Assembly (NCBI RefSeq): GCF_030863805.1
Contig: NZ_CP132957.1
Span: forward strand, 2,232,001-2,296,000
Source of the DNA: Kineothrix sp. MB12-C1
GTDB taxonomy: Bacteria; Bacillota; Clostridia; Lachnospirales; Lachnospiraceae
Length of the DNA stretch: 64,000 nucleotides
Direction of reading: 5' to 3'
Both the position numbers and the translations under genes were made by a program. Shown piece after piece: positions 26,729 through 36,410 of this stretch (position 1 is the stretch's first letter; the number at the start of each line of letters is the position of its first letter). Under the pieces are notes generated by a model that was not told where the DNA came from, did no database searches, and worked only from the letters and a program-made list of their open reading frames with translations.

Positions 26729-27883
26729 ATGAAGAAAAAAGTAATCAGTGCATTGCTCAGTGTAGCAATGGTAGCAACGTTGCTCGTTGGATGTGGAGGC
26801 GCTAAGCCGGCAACAACAGAAGCACCGGCAGAAACAAAGACAGAAGCAGAAGCACCCGCAGAAGAAACAGCAGAGGCACCTGCTGAGGAAGCAGCAGTAG
26901 AAGCAGGCGGCTTAATCGGTGTAGCAATGCCTACAAAGGATTTACAGCGTTGGAATCAGGATGGATCCAACATGGAAGCTCAGTTGAAAGAAGCTGGATA
27001 TGAAGTTGACCTTCAGTATGCAAGTAATGATATTGCTACACAGGTTTCCCAGATTGAGAACATGATTTCCAATGGATGTGAGCTTTTAGTAATCGCTTCC
27101 ATCGATGGAGATTCTCTTGGAACAGTTCTTTCACAGGCTAAAGATGCAGGTATTCCTGTTATCGCATATGACCGTTTGATTATGAACTCTGATGCTGTTA
27201 CTTACTATGCTACATTCGATAACTACATGGTAGGTACAAAGCAGGGTGAATATATCAGAGATACTCTTGACCTTGACAACGCAGCAGGACCTTTCAACCT
27301 TGAAATCTTCACCGGTGACCCGGGAGATAACAATGCAAGATTCTTCTATGGCGGCGCAATCGACGTTCTTCAGCCGTACATCGATGAAGGCAAATTAGTA
27401 GTACAGTCCGATATGATCGCATTTGAAAAGGTAGCTACAGCTAACTGGTCAACAGAAACAGCACAGTCCAGAATGGATGCTATTATCGCTTCTTATTATG
27501 CAGATGGAACGAAATTAGATGCAGTTCTTTGCTCTAATGACTCTACAGCACTCGGTGTAGAAAATGCACTTATTGCAGCATACACAGGCGAATGGCCGAT
27601 TATCACAGGACAGGATTGTGATATTGCAAACGTTAAAAACATGATCGCTGGAAAACAGTCCATGTCTATCTTCAAAGATACCCGTACATTAGCAACACAG
27701 GTTGTTCAGATGGTAGATGCTGTTATGAAGGGCGGAGAAGCACCGGTTAACGATACAGAGAGCTATGATAACGGAACAGGAATTATTCCTTCTTACCTTT
27801 GCGAGCCTGTATTTGCAGATATCAACAACTACAAAGAATTACTAATTGATTCCGGTTACTATGCGGAAGCTGATTTGCAGTAA
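26729..27883 (+). CDS. chvE: ChvE-like multiple-monosaccharide-binding lipoprotein
   Basis: 384 aa. Lipobox LVGC; an Ala/Glu/Pro/Thr-rich linker (~residues 27-60) tethers the domain to the membrane. The binding fold has PTKDLQRWNQDG, LLVIASIDGDSLG, VIAYDRLIMNSD, CSNDSTALGVENAL and ITGQDCDI, typical of ChvE/MmsE proteins that bind galactose, glucose, arabinose and related sugars. AGGGAGG site. Codon use is biased toward frequent codons, suggesting high expression. A hairpin after the gene probably lowers expression of the transporter genes relative to it. Confidence 0.9.
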   Translation: MKKKVISALLSVAMVATLLVGCGGAKPATTEAPAETKTEAEAPAEETAEAPAEEAAVEAGGLIGVAMPTKDLQRWNQDGSNMEAQLKEAGYEVDLQYASNDIATQVSQIENMISNGCELLVIASIDGDSLGTVLSQAKDAGIPVIAYDRLIMNSDAVTYYATFDNYMVGTKQGEYIRDTLDLDNAAGPFNLEIFTGDPGDNNARFFYGGAIDVLQPYIDEGKLVVQSDMIAFEKVATANWSTETAQSRMDAIIASYYADGTKLDAVLCSNDSTALGVENALIAAYTGEWPIITGQDCDIANVKNMIAGKQSMSIFKDTRTLATQVVQMVDAVMKGGEAPVNDTESYDNGTGIIPSYLCEPVFADINNYKELLIDSGYYAEADLQ

Positions 27884-27931
27884 TTAAGCTGACAAGTGTT
27901 TTATATGACTTGTGTCATAGGTGATACAACT

Positions 27932-27959
27932 GAATGCAGGCGGATTTCCGCCTGCATTC
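27932..27959 (+). terminator. Intra-operon hairpin after the binding-protein gene
   Basis: 13-bp perfect stem (GAATGCAGGCGGA / TCCGCCTGCATTC) with a 2-nt apex, weak T tail. It lies between the binding-protein gene and the ATPase, where partial termination or mRNA-end protection would give excess binding protein. Confidence 0.7.
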
Positions 27960-28004
27960 TTAAGTAAAATGGTTGTTCGATTAGATATTGGGAGGAACTT
28001 AAAA

Positions 28005-29546
28005 TTGGCGAAAATATTATTGGAGATGAAGAATATCACCAAGACATTTCCTGGAGTAAAAGCACTTGATAATGTTAATCTGCAAGTGGAGGAAGGAGAA
28101 ATCCACGCTCTTGTAGGCGAAAACGGTGCGGGAAAGTCTACCTTGATGAACGTACTGAGTGGTGTTTATCCTTATGGTACTTATGAAGGTGATATTATTT
28201 ATGATGGCGAAGTATGTAAATTTACTAAAATTAAAGATAGTGAAGGAAAAGGAATTGTAATCATACATCAGGAACTGGCTTTAGTTCCGTATATGACAAT
28301 TGGGGAAAATATGTTCTTAGGAAACGAGAGAGGACATAAATTCGCAGTAAATTGGAATGAAACATATGGACGTGCGGATGAGCTGTTGAAAGTAGTTGAC
28401 TTACAGGAATCATCCAGAACGTTAATTAAGGATATAGGTGTCGGCAAGCAGCAGTTGGCAGAGATAGCCAAAGCATTGGCTAAGGATGCGAAGCTTCTTA
28501 TATTGGATGAGCCGACAGCATCTTTGAATGAATCGGATTCGAAAGCGCTTCTTAACTTATTGCTTAAATTCAAAGAGCAGGGGATGACATCAATCATCAT
28601 TTCTCACAAGTTGAATGAGATAGCGTATGTTGCAGATAAGATTACGGTAATAAGAGACGGTTCTACCATTGAGACCTTGGATAAGAATGTGGATGATATT
28701 ACGGAGGACCGTATCATCAAAGGAATGGTTGGACGTGATCTTACGAATCGTTTCCCGAAGCGTGAGAAAAAGGAAATTGGCGACGTTATGATGTCAGTTT
28801 CAAATTGGACTGTTTACCATCCTCTCTATTCTGAAAGAAAAGTAGTTGATAATGTAAATATCAGTGTCAGAAAAGGAGAAGTGGTTGGAATTGCAGGATT
28901 GATGGGAGCCGGCCGAACGGAATTAGCGATGAGCATTTTCGGAAAAAGCTATGGTTCCAATATATCCGGAAAGATTACGCTCAATGGGCAGGAAGTCCAT
29001 CTCAATTCGGTAAAAGATGCAATTGATAAAAAATTAGCTTATGTAACAGAAGACAGAAAAGGGAATGGGCTGATATTAAGTAATCCTATCAAAATTAATA
29101 CTACGCTGGCAAACTTGAAAGAAATAAGCAAACGTATGGTTATTAATAAGGATAAAGAATATGCAGTGGCAGTGGAGTATAAAGACAAACTGAAAACGAA
29201 GTGCCCTACAGTAGAACAAAATGTAGGAAACTTAAGCGGCGGTAACCAGCAAAAGGTATTGCTCGCAAAATGGATGTTTGCCAATCCGGATATATTGATT
29301 CTTGACGAACCAACAAGAGGTATCGATGTAGGCGCAAAATACGAAATTTATTGTATTATCAATCAATTAGTAGCGGAAGGAAAATCCGTAATAATGATAT
29401 CATCGGAGCTTCCTGAGGTTCTTGGAATGTGCGACCGTATCTACGTTATGAATGAAGGCAAGATGGTCGGAGAACTTTCATCGGAAGAAGCGTCACAGGA
29501 ACTTATTATGTCACACATATTGAAAGTTAGTAATAAAGGAGCGTAA
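28005..29546 (+). CDS. gguA: Sugar ABC transporter ATPase (GguA/MmsA type)
   Basis: 513 aa from a TTG preceded by GGGAGGAAC; an in-frame GTG further up (27921) would run translation through the hairpin and is rejected. Two ABC domains: Walker [10 protein letters not shown], signature-region [12 protein letters not shown] and [10 protein letters not shown] in the first; [24 protein letters not shown] and [10 protein letters not shown] in the second, degenerate as usual for this family. It powers import of the sugar delivered by the ChvE-like protein, with the permease encoded 3 bp on. Confidence 0.93.
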   Translation: MAKILLEMKNITKTFPGVKALDNVNLQVEEGEIHALVGENGAGKSTLMNVLSGVYPYGTYEGDIIYDGEVCKFTKIKDSEGKGIVIIHQELALVPYMTIGENMFLGNERGHKFAVNWNETYGRADELLKVVDLQESSRTLIKDIGVGKQQLAEIAKALAKDAKLLILDEPTASLNESDSKALLNLLLKFKEQGMTSIIISHKLNEIAYVADKITVIRDGSTIETLDKNVDDITEDRIIKGMVGRDLTNRFPKREKKEIGDVMMSVSNWTVYHPLYSERKVVDNVNISVRKGEVVGIAGLMGAGRTELAMSIFGKSYGSNISGKITLNGQEVHLNSVKDAIDKKLAYVTEDRKGNGLILSNPIKINTTLANLKEISKRMVINKDKEYAVAVEYKDKLKTKCPTVEQNVGNLSGGNQQKVLLAKWMFANPDILILDEPTRGIDVGAKYEIYCIINQLVAEGKSVIMISSELPEVLGMCDRIYVMNEGKMVGELSSEEASQELIMSHILKVSNKGA

Positions 29547-29549
29547 ATT

Positions 29550-30737
29550 ATGGATAGAGTAAGATTAATGGAAGGCGTTAAAAAATATACGATGATTATT
29601 GTTCTCGTTCTTGTAACAGCCTTCTTCGCTTGGGGAACCGGAGGGAAAATTCTGCTTCCTCAGAATGTCAGTAACTTAATTTCTCAGAATGCATATGTAT
29701 TTGTGCTGGCAACAGGTATGTTGTTATGTATTTTGACCGGAGGAAATATTGACCTTTCCGTAGGTTCGGTAGTATGCTTTGTCGGTGCGATCGGAGCTGT
29801 TTTAATGGAAAATAAGGGGATGAACCCCTACGCGGCTATCGTTGCTATGGTTATTGTCGGCCTGTTAATCGGTGCATGGCAAGGCTTTTGGATTGCCTTT
29901 GTGCGTATACCTCCCTTTATTACTACGCTGGCAGGTATGCTCGTATTCCGAGGTCTTTCCAACGTAGTGTTACAGGGTATGACAGTATCGCTTACATCGG
30001 AAGAATTCATCAAGTTATTCGGTGGCGGTGCGAATTGCTATGTTCCTGATATCTTCCACGTGGAAGGCTTCAATGTATTGTGTATGTTGACAGGTATTAT
30101 CGTATGTGTAATCTATGTTTCTGTTCAGCTTAAGAATAGAATCGTAAGAGTGAAAAAGGGCTATGGAGTAGAAAGCATAACTTCCACACTTGTTAAAATG
30201 GTGTTAATCTGTGCGGTAGTTCTGGCATTCTTCTTCCGACTTTCTCAGTATAGAGGTATCCCTACAGCTCTTATCTGGGTAATGATCGTAGTACTTATCT
30301 ATGGTTATATTACATCGAATACTACTGTAGGACGTTATTTCTATGCGGTAGGAGGTAATGAGAAAGCGACAAAACTTTCCGGTATCAATACAAATAAAGT
30401 ATATTTTCTTGCATATATAAATATGGGATTTTTAGCAGCCTTGGCCGGAATGCTTACGATTGCACGTATGACATCGGCTCAGCCTACCTATGGAACGAAC
30501 TATGAATTAGATGCGATCGGTTCTTGCTTTATCGGTGGAGCATCTGCATATGGTGGAACAGGAACTGTCCCCGGGGTTATCGTCGGCGCCGTTTTAATGG
30601 GTGTAATTAACCTGGGAATGAGTATTATGGGTGTTGACCAGAATATTCAGAAAGTAGTAAAGGGCTTGGTTCTCTTGGCAGCAGTTATCTTTGATGTTGT
30701 ATCTAAAAGGGGTGGAAAATTAATTGCCAATAATTAA
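29550..30737 (+). CDS. gguB: Sugar ABC transporter permease (GguB/MmsB type)
   Basis: 395 aa with about ten hydrophobic segments. ILTGGNIDLSVGSVVCFVGAIGA and the C-terminal FIGGASAYGGTGTVPGVIVGA (shortened) mark the BPD_transp_2 (ribose/galactose-type) permease family; lengths near 395 aa with a central cytoplasmic insertion are typical of GguB. Starts 3 bp after the ATPase with GGAG. It forms the membrane channel of the importer. Confidence 0.93.
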   Translation: MDRVRLMEGVKKYTMIIVLVLVTAFFAWGTGGKILLPQNVSNLISQNAYVFVLATGMLLCILTGGNIDLSVGSVVCFVGAIGAVLMENKGMNPYAAIVAMVIVGLLIGAWQGFWIAFVRIPPFITTLAGMLVFRGLSNVVLQGMTVSLTSEEFIKLFGGGANCYVPDIFHVEGFNVLCMLTGIIVCVIYVSVQLKNRIVRVKKGYGVESITSTLVKMVLICAVVLAFFFRLSQYRGIPTALIWVMIVVLIYGYITSNTTVGRYFYAVGGNEKATKLSGINTNKVYFLAYINMGFLAALAGMLTIARMTSAQPTYGTNYELDAIGSCFIGGASAYGGTGTVPGVIVGAVLMGVINLGMSIMGVDQNIQKVVKGLVLLAAVIFDVVSKRGGKLIANN

Positions 30738-30907
30738 TTTTTGCTAATATCTAATCAGGAGAGGTTCCGGCGTATTTTGGTACGTTGGAACTTTCTCTGC
30801 TTACTGCTAATCCTTGTAAAAGCGTTATCGAAAGGTTGTTATAATTGTGATAAGTATGGAATTTGGAAGGAAGTTACGAACCAGTATGTAAGAAGGGATA
30901 AAAAGCG

Positions 30908-32695
30908 ATGAAAACAATGAAGAAAAATAAGAAAAAAACAAATGGATATATACCTGTGAAACGGGCAAGTGAGAAAAACAAGATAGGAACCAAAATATAT
31001 ATTCAAATATTATTGTTGGCAATTGTAGCCAGCTCTGTTATTTGGTTCATGGTCATGTCGCTGGAAAAGATAAGCGATGCAAACAGAAAGATTATGGAAG
31101 AACAGGTAGCGGAAGTCGAGAAGATTTCTGAGATATCCAGAGACTTTTCTTATATTAACGGACAGGTACTGATGCATGTCTTAACGGTTAGAGAGGGAGA
31201 TATGGAGAAGATAGGGGAGAATATCTTCGCAAGGATTGATGCCCTCGACAAGAAGACAGAAAGCTTCGATATCCTTCTGGAAGAAGATGGTATCAGAAGA
31301 GAAGATTTTGATAAGTTTATCGCGGATTATACAAGATATAAGAAAACAGTGACGAGCTTGTTAAATACGAGCATGGTGAATAAACAGCAGGCAAATGTAT
31401 CTGCGACCTCCAATTTATCCATGTTTGAGTCGAATATTGAAGCATATATCGATTCCATTATCTCATTTACCAATGAAGAAATGGATAGAGAGCAGGAATC
31501 GATTAACTCCACATTGGCAACGGTACCGTATATCGCTTTTGGGTCATTTGTCTTTTTCGTAGTCATTATTGGTATAAATATCATAGTGATAAGTCTGACC
31601 GTGGTGAGACCGATTAAAAAATCCACAAGGCAGATCAATACGATCGTAGATGAGATAAAAGCTGAGCGTGGAGATCTGACAGTGAGAGTGGAGAGCAAAT
31701 CGAAGGATGAAATAGGAAAGCTTTCATCAGGGATTAATGATTTCCTTTCTCTCGTACAGAGTATTATCTCAGGTATGATCCGATGCTGTAAGGAACTGGG
31801 GAAACAAGGAAAAATAGTGGAAGAAAGTATAGGAAATGCTAATATTAGAACGGAAAATATATCGGCCACCATGCAGGAGCTTGCAGCGGGCATGGAGGAA
31901 GTCGCGGCTACTATTACTATGCTGAATGAAGATACCTTGAATATGGAACATACAGTGATTCAGATGACAGACAAAGCATCAGAAGGAAGCAGTTATGCAA
32001 AGGATGTTAAGCTAAAAGCTCAGGAAGTGGAACGTAAAGCGATAAGCAGTAAGGAAGAAGCTATTCAAGTTATCGCCTCTATAGATGCATCTGTCAACAA
32101 GTCGGTAGAAGATAGTAAGCAAATCTATAAAATATCGGAATTGACAGAAGAAATCTTAGGAATTGCCAGCAAGACGAATCTACTTGCATTAAATGCATCT
32201 ATTGAAGCCGCTCGTGCGGGAGAAGCGGGAAGAGGGTTCGCCGTAGTAGCGGATGAGATAAGGATATTGGCTGATAACTCCAGAAGTACTGCTAATTATA
32301 TTCAGGAAATAAGCAGCGAAGTTATCGGAAATGTGGAAAACTTAGCAAAGGATACGGAGAGTGTCCTGTCCTTCATACATAAAAATGTAATGGGAGACTA
32401 CGAGGTATTAGAAGCTACCGGAAAAGAATACTTTGAATCGGCGGAAGAAATGGACAACATTATGGAGGATTTCAAAGATTGTATGGCTAAGCTGCTTTAT
32501 CTTGTAAAAGAAATTAATAAAGCAAGTCATGGAATCAATGATACGGTAGGAAGCAGTACGAGTGAGATTACAAGCGTAGCGGGAGATACTTCCGATTTAT
32601 CAGAGAATATGGGACAGGTTGTAAATGCGTTACGAATGGTAAATGAAATAGTACGTGAACTGCAGGAAAGTGTAAAGTATTTTGTAAAGTATTAG
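30908..32695 (+). CDS. Methyl-accepting chemotaxis protein
   Basis: 595 aa. A membrane helix (~residues 33-52), a four-helix-type extracellular domain, a second membrane helix (~210-235), HAMP (VVRPIKKSTRQIN), and a long signalling coiled coil with the hairpin tip EILGIASKTNLLALNASIEAARAGEAGRGF (tip near 420-450). It reports ligand or binding-protein state to CheA. Located 170 bp behind the sugar transporter, it may respond to the sugar-loaded binding protein, like the Trg-type receptors; that link is inference. Confidence 0.93.
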   Translation: MKTMKKNKKKTNGYIPVKRASEKNKIGTKIYIQILLLAIVASSVIWFMVMSLEKISDANRKIMEEQVAEVEKISEISRDFSYINGQVLMHVLTVREGDMEKIGENIFARIDALDKKTESFDILLEEDGIRREDFDKFIADYTRYKKTVTSLLNTSMVNKQQANVSATSNLSMFESNIEAYIDSIISFTNEEMDREQESINSTLATVPYIAFGSFVFFVVIIGINIIVISLTVVRPIKKSTRQINTIVDEIKAERGDLTVRVESKSKDEIGKLSSGINDFLSLVQSIISGMIRCCKELGKQGKIVEESIGNANIRTENISATMQELAAGMEEVAATITMLNEDTLNMEHTVIQMTDKASEGSSYAKDVKLKAQEVERKAISSKEEAIQVIASIDASVNKSVEDSKQIYKISELTEEILGIASKTNLLALNASIEAARAGEAGRGFAVVADEIRILADNSRSTANYIQEISSEVIGNVENLAKDTESVLSFIHKNVMGDYEVLEATGKEYFESAEEMDNIMEDFKDCMAKLLYLVKEINKASHGINDTVGSSTSEITSVAGDTSDLSENMGQVVNALRMVNEIVRELQESVKYFVKY

Positions 32696-32809
32696 CGGGT
32701 AGAAGAGGGATTCATTTGCATTTATGTGAAGGTATAAGTATAATGGAAGTAGACACAGCCGTCAAAGCATTGGAATATATCGCAAGGAGAGCATGCGGAG
32801 GGACTACTT

Positions 32810-33739
32810 ATGAGAAGTGAAAAAGAAATGATGGATCTCATAATTGGAACGGCTCAGAGGGATGAACGTATCCGGGGAGTTTACATGAACGGCTCAAGAA
32901 CAAATCGGAATGCACCCAGGGATATTTTTCAAGACTATGATATTGTGTATGTGGTAAGGGAAACCGCGTCGTTTATTAAAGATGAGAAATGGATCGATAT
33001 ATTCGGGAAGCGGCTTTATATGCAGATGCCTGAGAAAATGGACATGCTCTTGGGACATGCACATGATATCGATAATTGCTATGGCTATTTAATGCAGTTT
33101 GAGGATGGCAATAGAATTGATCTTCATGTACAGACATTGGAATATAGTATTGCGGATATGAAAAGTGATAAGCTGTGTATTATCTTTCTCGATAAGGATA
33201 AGGCATTTCCTTCGATTCCTGAAGCCTCTGATGAAGACCATTGGGTGAGGCGTCCGTCGATGGTAGAATATGCATGTTGCTGCAATGAATTCTGGTGGAT
33301 GCTCAATAGTATGGGAAAGGGATTGTGGCGGGAGGAAATATCTTATGCTATGGATACGATGAATTTCTATGTCAGGCCGCAGTTAATGAAGATGCTTTCC
33401 TGGTATATTGGTATTTATACTGACTTTTCCTGCAGTATTGGGAAATCAGGGAAGTATTTACATAAGTATTTGTCCAAGGAGAGAATGGAGAGGATTTCTC
33501 GTACGTATCCTTCCGGAAGTGTAGAAGCTATCTGGCAGTCCTTATTTGAAATGTGTGATTTCTTCGATGAAATAGCAAAAGAGGTAGGCGGAGGGTTGAA
33601 TTATACTTATGATGAAAAGGAAGCTCATAATAGCAGGTTATTTCTCGACTGTACTTATGCACTTCCGGAGGATGCGGTGGATTTCCCCGCAATAAGTTAT
33701 AAGGGAGAAGCGGCTTCGAAAGAAGCCGCCGGAAGATGA
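32810..33739 (+). CDS. ANT(6)-like aminoglycoside nucleotidyltransferase
   Basis: 309 aa. The N-terminus MRSEKEMMDL...DERIR, the nucleotidyltransferase motif GSRTN with the Asp pair in DIFQDYDIVY, RIDLHV, DKDKAFP and CCCNEFWWMLN follow the streptomycin 6-adenylyltransferase (AadE/AadK) family along its whole length. The family transfers AMP to the 6-OH of streptomycin. The gene appears resident, not within the mobile region, and lies in a row with a lipoprotein and CarD; whether it confers resistance cannot be told from sequence. Confidence 0.88.
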   Translation: MRSEKEMMDLIIGTAQRDERIRGVYMNGSRTNRNAPRDIFQDYDIVYVVRETASFIKDEKWIDIFGKRLYMQMPEKMDMLLGHAHDIDNCYGYLMQFEDGNRIDLHVQTLEYSIADMKSDKLCIIFLDKDKAFPSIPEASDEDHWVRRPSMVEYACCCNEFWWMLNSMGKGLWREEISYAMDTMNFYVRPQLMKMLSWYIGIYTDFSCSIGKSGKYLHKYLSKERMERISRTYPSGSVEAIWQSLFEMCDFFDEIAKEVGGGLNYTYDEKEAHNSRLFLDCTYALPEDAVDFPAISYKGEAASKEAAGR

Positions 33740-33756
33740 GGAGAGGGGAGTTCATC

Positions 33757-34422
33757 ATGAAAAGATATGGACAAATACTGGTTATCTGCATGTCCGCCTG
33801 TTTGTTCGCAGGATGTGGAAAGGTTTCTGCGGGGAAGCTGGAACAGGCACAGGGTGTCTATGAGGAATTGGTAAGTAAACACAATGCGGTGATTGAAGTA
33901 TATGCTAACATGGAGGATGATTCTTTTCGTGAAGAGTTGGATAGCATGGCGAATGAGCTTAACGAGACGGGTAAGCGGGATATCCAGAATATGTCGGAAG
34001 AGGAAATCGATAATACGATTAAGGAATTGGAGGAGAATATAGTAGTATATGACGATATTCTATCATCCATGGAACAGTTGACAGACCAAAAGGCAGCCGA
34101 TAATACCTTTAGCGTATCGGTAATGATAAAGAATAACACGGGTGTAGAGCTGGAAGAAATTTATCTATATAAAGCCTTACAGAATGAGAAAGGTAAGAAC
34201 CTGGCTGAGGATATAGAGAATATGGATGGATATGAAGTTTTAAGCATTCTAAACCTCTGTATGGCAAAGGAAGAAACGGATTGGCGTCTGGAGGCAATAG
34301 ATAAGGGCGGTAATATAATCGAATCCGCGGATGTAAGTTTTGCCGGATATGAGAATGAAGATGTTACAATTAATATGGAATATAGCTTTGATGACATGGA
34401 CGGATGGATTGAATTGGAATAA
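33757..34422 (+). CDS. Lipoprotein of unknown function
   Basis: 221 aa from the ATG after GAGGGGAG; an upstream ATG overlapping the previous stop is less likely because the signal peptide begins at MKRYGQIL. Lipobox LFAGC. A helical acidic region (~25-115, SEEEIDNTIKELEENI) precedes a beta-rich C-terminal domain (VSVMIKNNTGVELEEIYLYK) of the kind seen in small clostridial lipoproteins. Probably surface-exposed; no function recognised. It may be translationally coupled to the nucleotidyltransferase. Confidence 0.7.
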   Translation: MKRYGQILVICMSACLFAGCGKVSAGKLEQAQGVYEELVSKHNAVIEVYANMEDDSFREELDSMANELNETGKRDIQNMSEEEIDNTIKELEENIVVYDDILSSMEQLTDQKAADNTFSVSVMIKNNTGVELEEIYLYKALQNEKGKNLAEDIENMDGYEVLSILNLCMAKEETDWRLEAIDKGGNIIESADVSFAGYENEDVTINMEYSFDDMDGWIELE

Positions 34423-34566
34423 TATACAAGATATAACTCGGTTATATGAGACAAATAATACAAAAATGGGAGAAAAGTGCAAAAAGGGTGGTAAAATCTT
34501 TTTTTAAGGGTAGAATAGAAGTAAGGAACCTTAAACCATTTTTTAGTTGAGAAAAGAAGGGATGAT

Positions 34567-35094
34567 ATGTTCGGGAAAGGAGAATTTGTTGTATATGGAA
34601 ATACAGGGGTATGTGAGATAGCAGATATTACCACTCTTGATATGGCAGGTGTATCGGGAAGCAGATTGTATTATATTTTAGTTCCGCGTTATCAGAAGGA
34701 AAGCAAGATATTTACACCGGTAGATAGTAATAAGGCGGTGATGCGTGCAATTCTTACGAGAGAAGAGGCTAATGAGCTGATTAATGATATTCCGGATATT
34801 GAGGAATTGTGGGTAAGCGATGATAAACAGCGAGAAGAAAAATATAAGAAGACAATCCGTAGCGGAGAATGCAGGGATTGGATTAAGGTCATCAAGACTC
34901 TTTATGTACGAAAACAAGAGCGAATCGCACAAGGTAAGAAAACAACGGTGATGGATGAGAAATACTTAAGGATAGCAGAAGACAATTTATATTCTGAGTT
35001 GTCGGTCTCGCTCGCGATGTCCAGGGATGAGATGTATGAATATATTGCCGGACGTATATTTAAGGCGGATGAGACAGAAGAAATAGACGAATAG
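34567..35094 (+). CDS. CarD-family transcriptional regulator
   Basis: 175 aa. The N-terminal RNA-polymerase-interacting Tudor-like domain is plain: KGEFVVYGNTGVCEIADI, YYILVPRYQKESKIFTPVD. The rest is helical (EEANELINDIPDIEELW, RDEMYEYIAG). CarD/CdnL proteins bind the RNA polymerase beta subunit and stabilise open promoter complexes. Several CarD-like genes per genome are common in Clostridia; this one ends just before a tandem repeat and terminator. Confidence 0.9.
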   Translation: MFGKGEFVVYGNTGVCEIADITTLDMAGVSGSRLYYILVPRYQKESKIFTPVDSNKAVMRAILTREEANELINDIPDIEELWVSDDKQREEKYKKTIRSGECRDWIKVIKTLYVRKQERIAQGKKTTVMDEKYLRIAEDNLYSELSVSLAMSRDEMYEYIAGRIFKADETEEIDE

Positions 35095-35108
35095 AAAGGA
35101 AGATATAC

Positions 35109-35250
35109 CTTGTCCGCAAGCGACCATGGTATGTTTTTTGCACACTCGCTTTGCTCGGCGCAGTATAATATTGTTAAAATATTATACTTTGTCCGCAAGC
35201 GGCCACAGTATGCTTTTTGCACACTCGCTCTGCTCGGCGCAGTATAATAT
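35109..35250. repeat. Two tandem ~62-bp repeats with 78-79 bp period
   Basis: Copy 1 (35109-35171) and copy 2 (35187-35250) share TTGTCCGCAAGCG, TTTTTGCACACTCGCT and TGCTCGGCGCAGTATAATAT with few changes. Between them lies an 11-bp perfect hairpin AGTATAATATT/AATATTATACT (35162-35172 with 35178-35188). Higher in GC than its surroundings and with no reading frame of note. Confidence 0.85.
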
Positions 35251-35281
35251 AGTTTATTTATATGGTCAAATGCCAAAATAT

Positions 35282-35330
35282 AAAATCAGGGATATTCCAC
35301 AGTTAAAATCTGTGAATATCCCTGATTTTT
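35282..35330 (+). terminator. Strong terminator before the yhf cluster
   Basis: AAAATCAGGGATATT pairs with AATATCCCTGATTTT, with an inner CACAG/CTGTG extension across one bulge; ends in TTTTT. It separates CarD and the repeats from the yhf promoter. Confidence 0.85.
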
Positions 35331-35364
35331 GTAGTTAGTGACGAAACATATGGACTTTTTTCCA

Positions 35365-35417
35365 TTGACATATGTAAATTATCATGATATATTAACAATA
35401 TACAATATTTTGTACAT
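35365..35417 (+). promoter_or_regulatory. yhfZ promoter with overlapping palindromic operator O1
   Basis: TTGACA (35365-35370), 17 bp, TATATT (35388-35393). Directly downstream, AATATACAATATTTTGTACAT (35397-35417) is a TATAC-N8-GTACA palindrome related to two copies at 36411 and 36508. Position over the transcription start fits autorepression by YhfZ. Confidence 0.75.
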
Positions 35418-35438
35418 AAAACGGGGAATTGGTAAGGT

Positions 35439-36362
35439 ATGGGAATGGATAGAGTTTTATATCAGAAGACAGGCGTGACAATTAGTATGTTAGCGCTTAA
35501 TCTGATGTCTAAAAATGCGGGAGACAGGATTCCTCCAATATCGGTATATCAAGAAGAGTTTGGAGTTTCCAGAGGAACGATTCAGAATGCCTTTAATTAT
35601 TTAAAAGAGATAGAGGCGATTCAGTTAAAGCATCAGGGACATCTTGGGACTTATATCGAAGGTATCGATTATACCAAACTTCAGGAAAACTGTATGCATC
35701 GTGAGATGTTAGGCATTATGCCGCTTCCCTATTCTATTACATATGAAGGATTTGCCACCGCGATTTATGAAGAATTGAAGCAGTTGAATTTTAATATGGC
35801 CTATGCAAGAGGTGCAGTAGGCCGAATCAGGTTGGTCGAAACAGGAGCCTATCATTTTGCCATATGCTCACAGTATGCGGCGGAATATGCTATAAAAAAT
35901 AACAGTGATATTGAGATATTATTTAATTTTGGATCGGGAAGTTTCCTTTCACAGCATGTATTGCTTTTAAGGGACAAAGAGCAAGATGGAATATGTGATG
36001 GAATGAGGGTTGCTTATGATAGTGATTCGTTGGACCAAAGTAAGATAACGAAGAACATTACAAATGGCAAAAAGGTAAAGCTAGTAGAAATCCGTACACA
36101 GAATACCGTTACTGCACTTTTGGATGGTATTATAGATGCCGGCGTTTGGAACTACGAAGATGTGGTGGCTAATAATAGAGATAATTTTAAGGTAATATTT
36201 CTCGATAATTCGGATTATAATAATTTGTTTTCTACTGCTGTTCTGGTAGTAAGGAGAAATGAAGATTATTTAAAAGAACTTTTGAAAAAACATATTAAAC
36301 CGGAGAGGGTTCTGCATATATTGAAAGGGGTACGGGATGGCAAACTCGCACCGAATTATTAA
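35439..36362 (+). CDS. yhfZ: YhfZ-family transcriptional regulator
   Basis: 307 aa. A GntR-like winged helix-turn-helix at residues ~20-70 (GDRIPPISVYQEEFGVSRGTIQNAF) joined to a type II periplasmic-binding-like effector domain (~85-290, FAICSQYAAEYA, LLDGIIDAGVWN). This two-part form is that of E. coli YhfZ, the regulator at the head of the yhf operon. The palindromes in its own promoter and before yhfY are likely targets. The ligand is unknown. Confidence 0.85.
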   Translation: MGMDRVLYQKTGVTISMLALNLMSKNAGDRIPPISVYQEEFGVSRGTIQNAFNYLKEIEAIQLKHQGHLGTYIEGIDYTKLQENCMHREMLGIMPLPYSITYEGFATAIYEELKQLNFNMAYARGAVGRIRLVETGAYHFAICSQYAAEYAIKNNSDIEILFNFGSGSFLSQHVLLLRDKEQDGICDGMRVAYDSDSLDQSKITKNITNGKKVKLVEIRTQNTVTALLDGIIDAGVWNYEDVVANNRDNFKVIFLDNSDYNNLFSTAVLVVRRNEDYLKELLKKHIKPERVLHILKGVRDGKLAPNY

Positions 36363-36410
36363 TAGCAACTTTTTTACCGTTGCTGAGAGTAACGATAGGT
36401 GCTTTGCACC

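Noticed and set aside
27921-28004. GTG start for the sugar ATPase, adding 28 residues
   Set aside because: It would be translated through a 13-bp hairpin; the TTG at 28005 has a good GGGAGGAAC site and the family N-terminus.
30768-30812. Hairpin after gguB as terminator
   Set aside because: The stem (GGTTCC...GGAAC with inner CGTA/TACG) is interrupted and lacks a T run; too weak to call.
35109-35250. Possible CRISPR array
   Set aside because: Only two units, each longer than a usual CRISPR repeat, near-identical throughout, with no cas genes.
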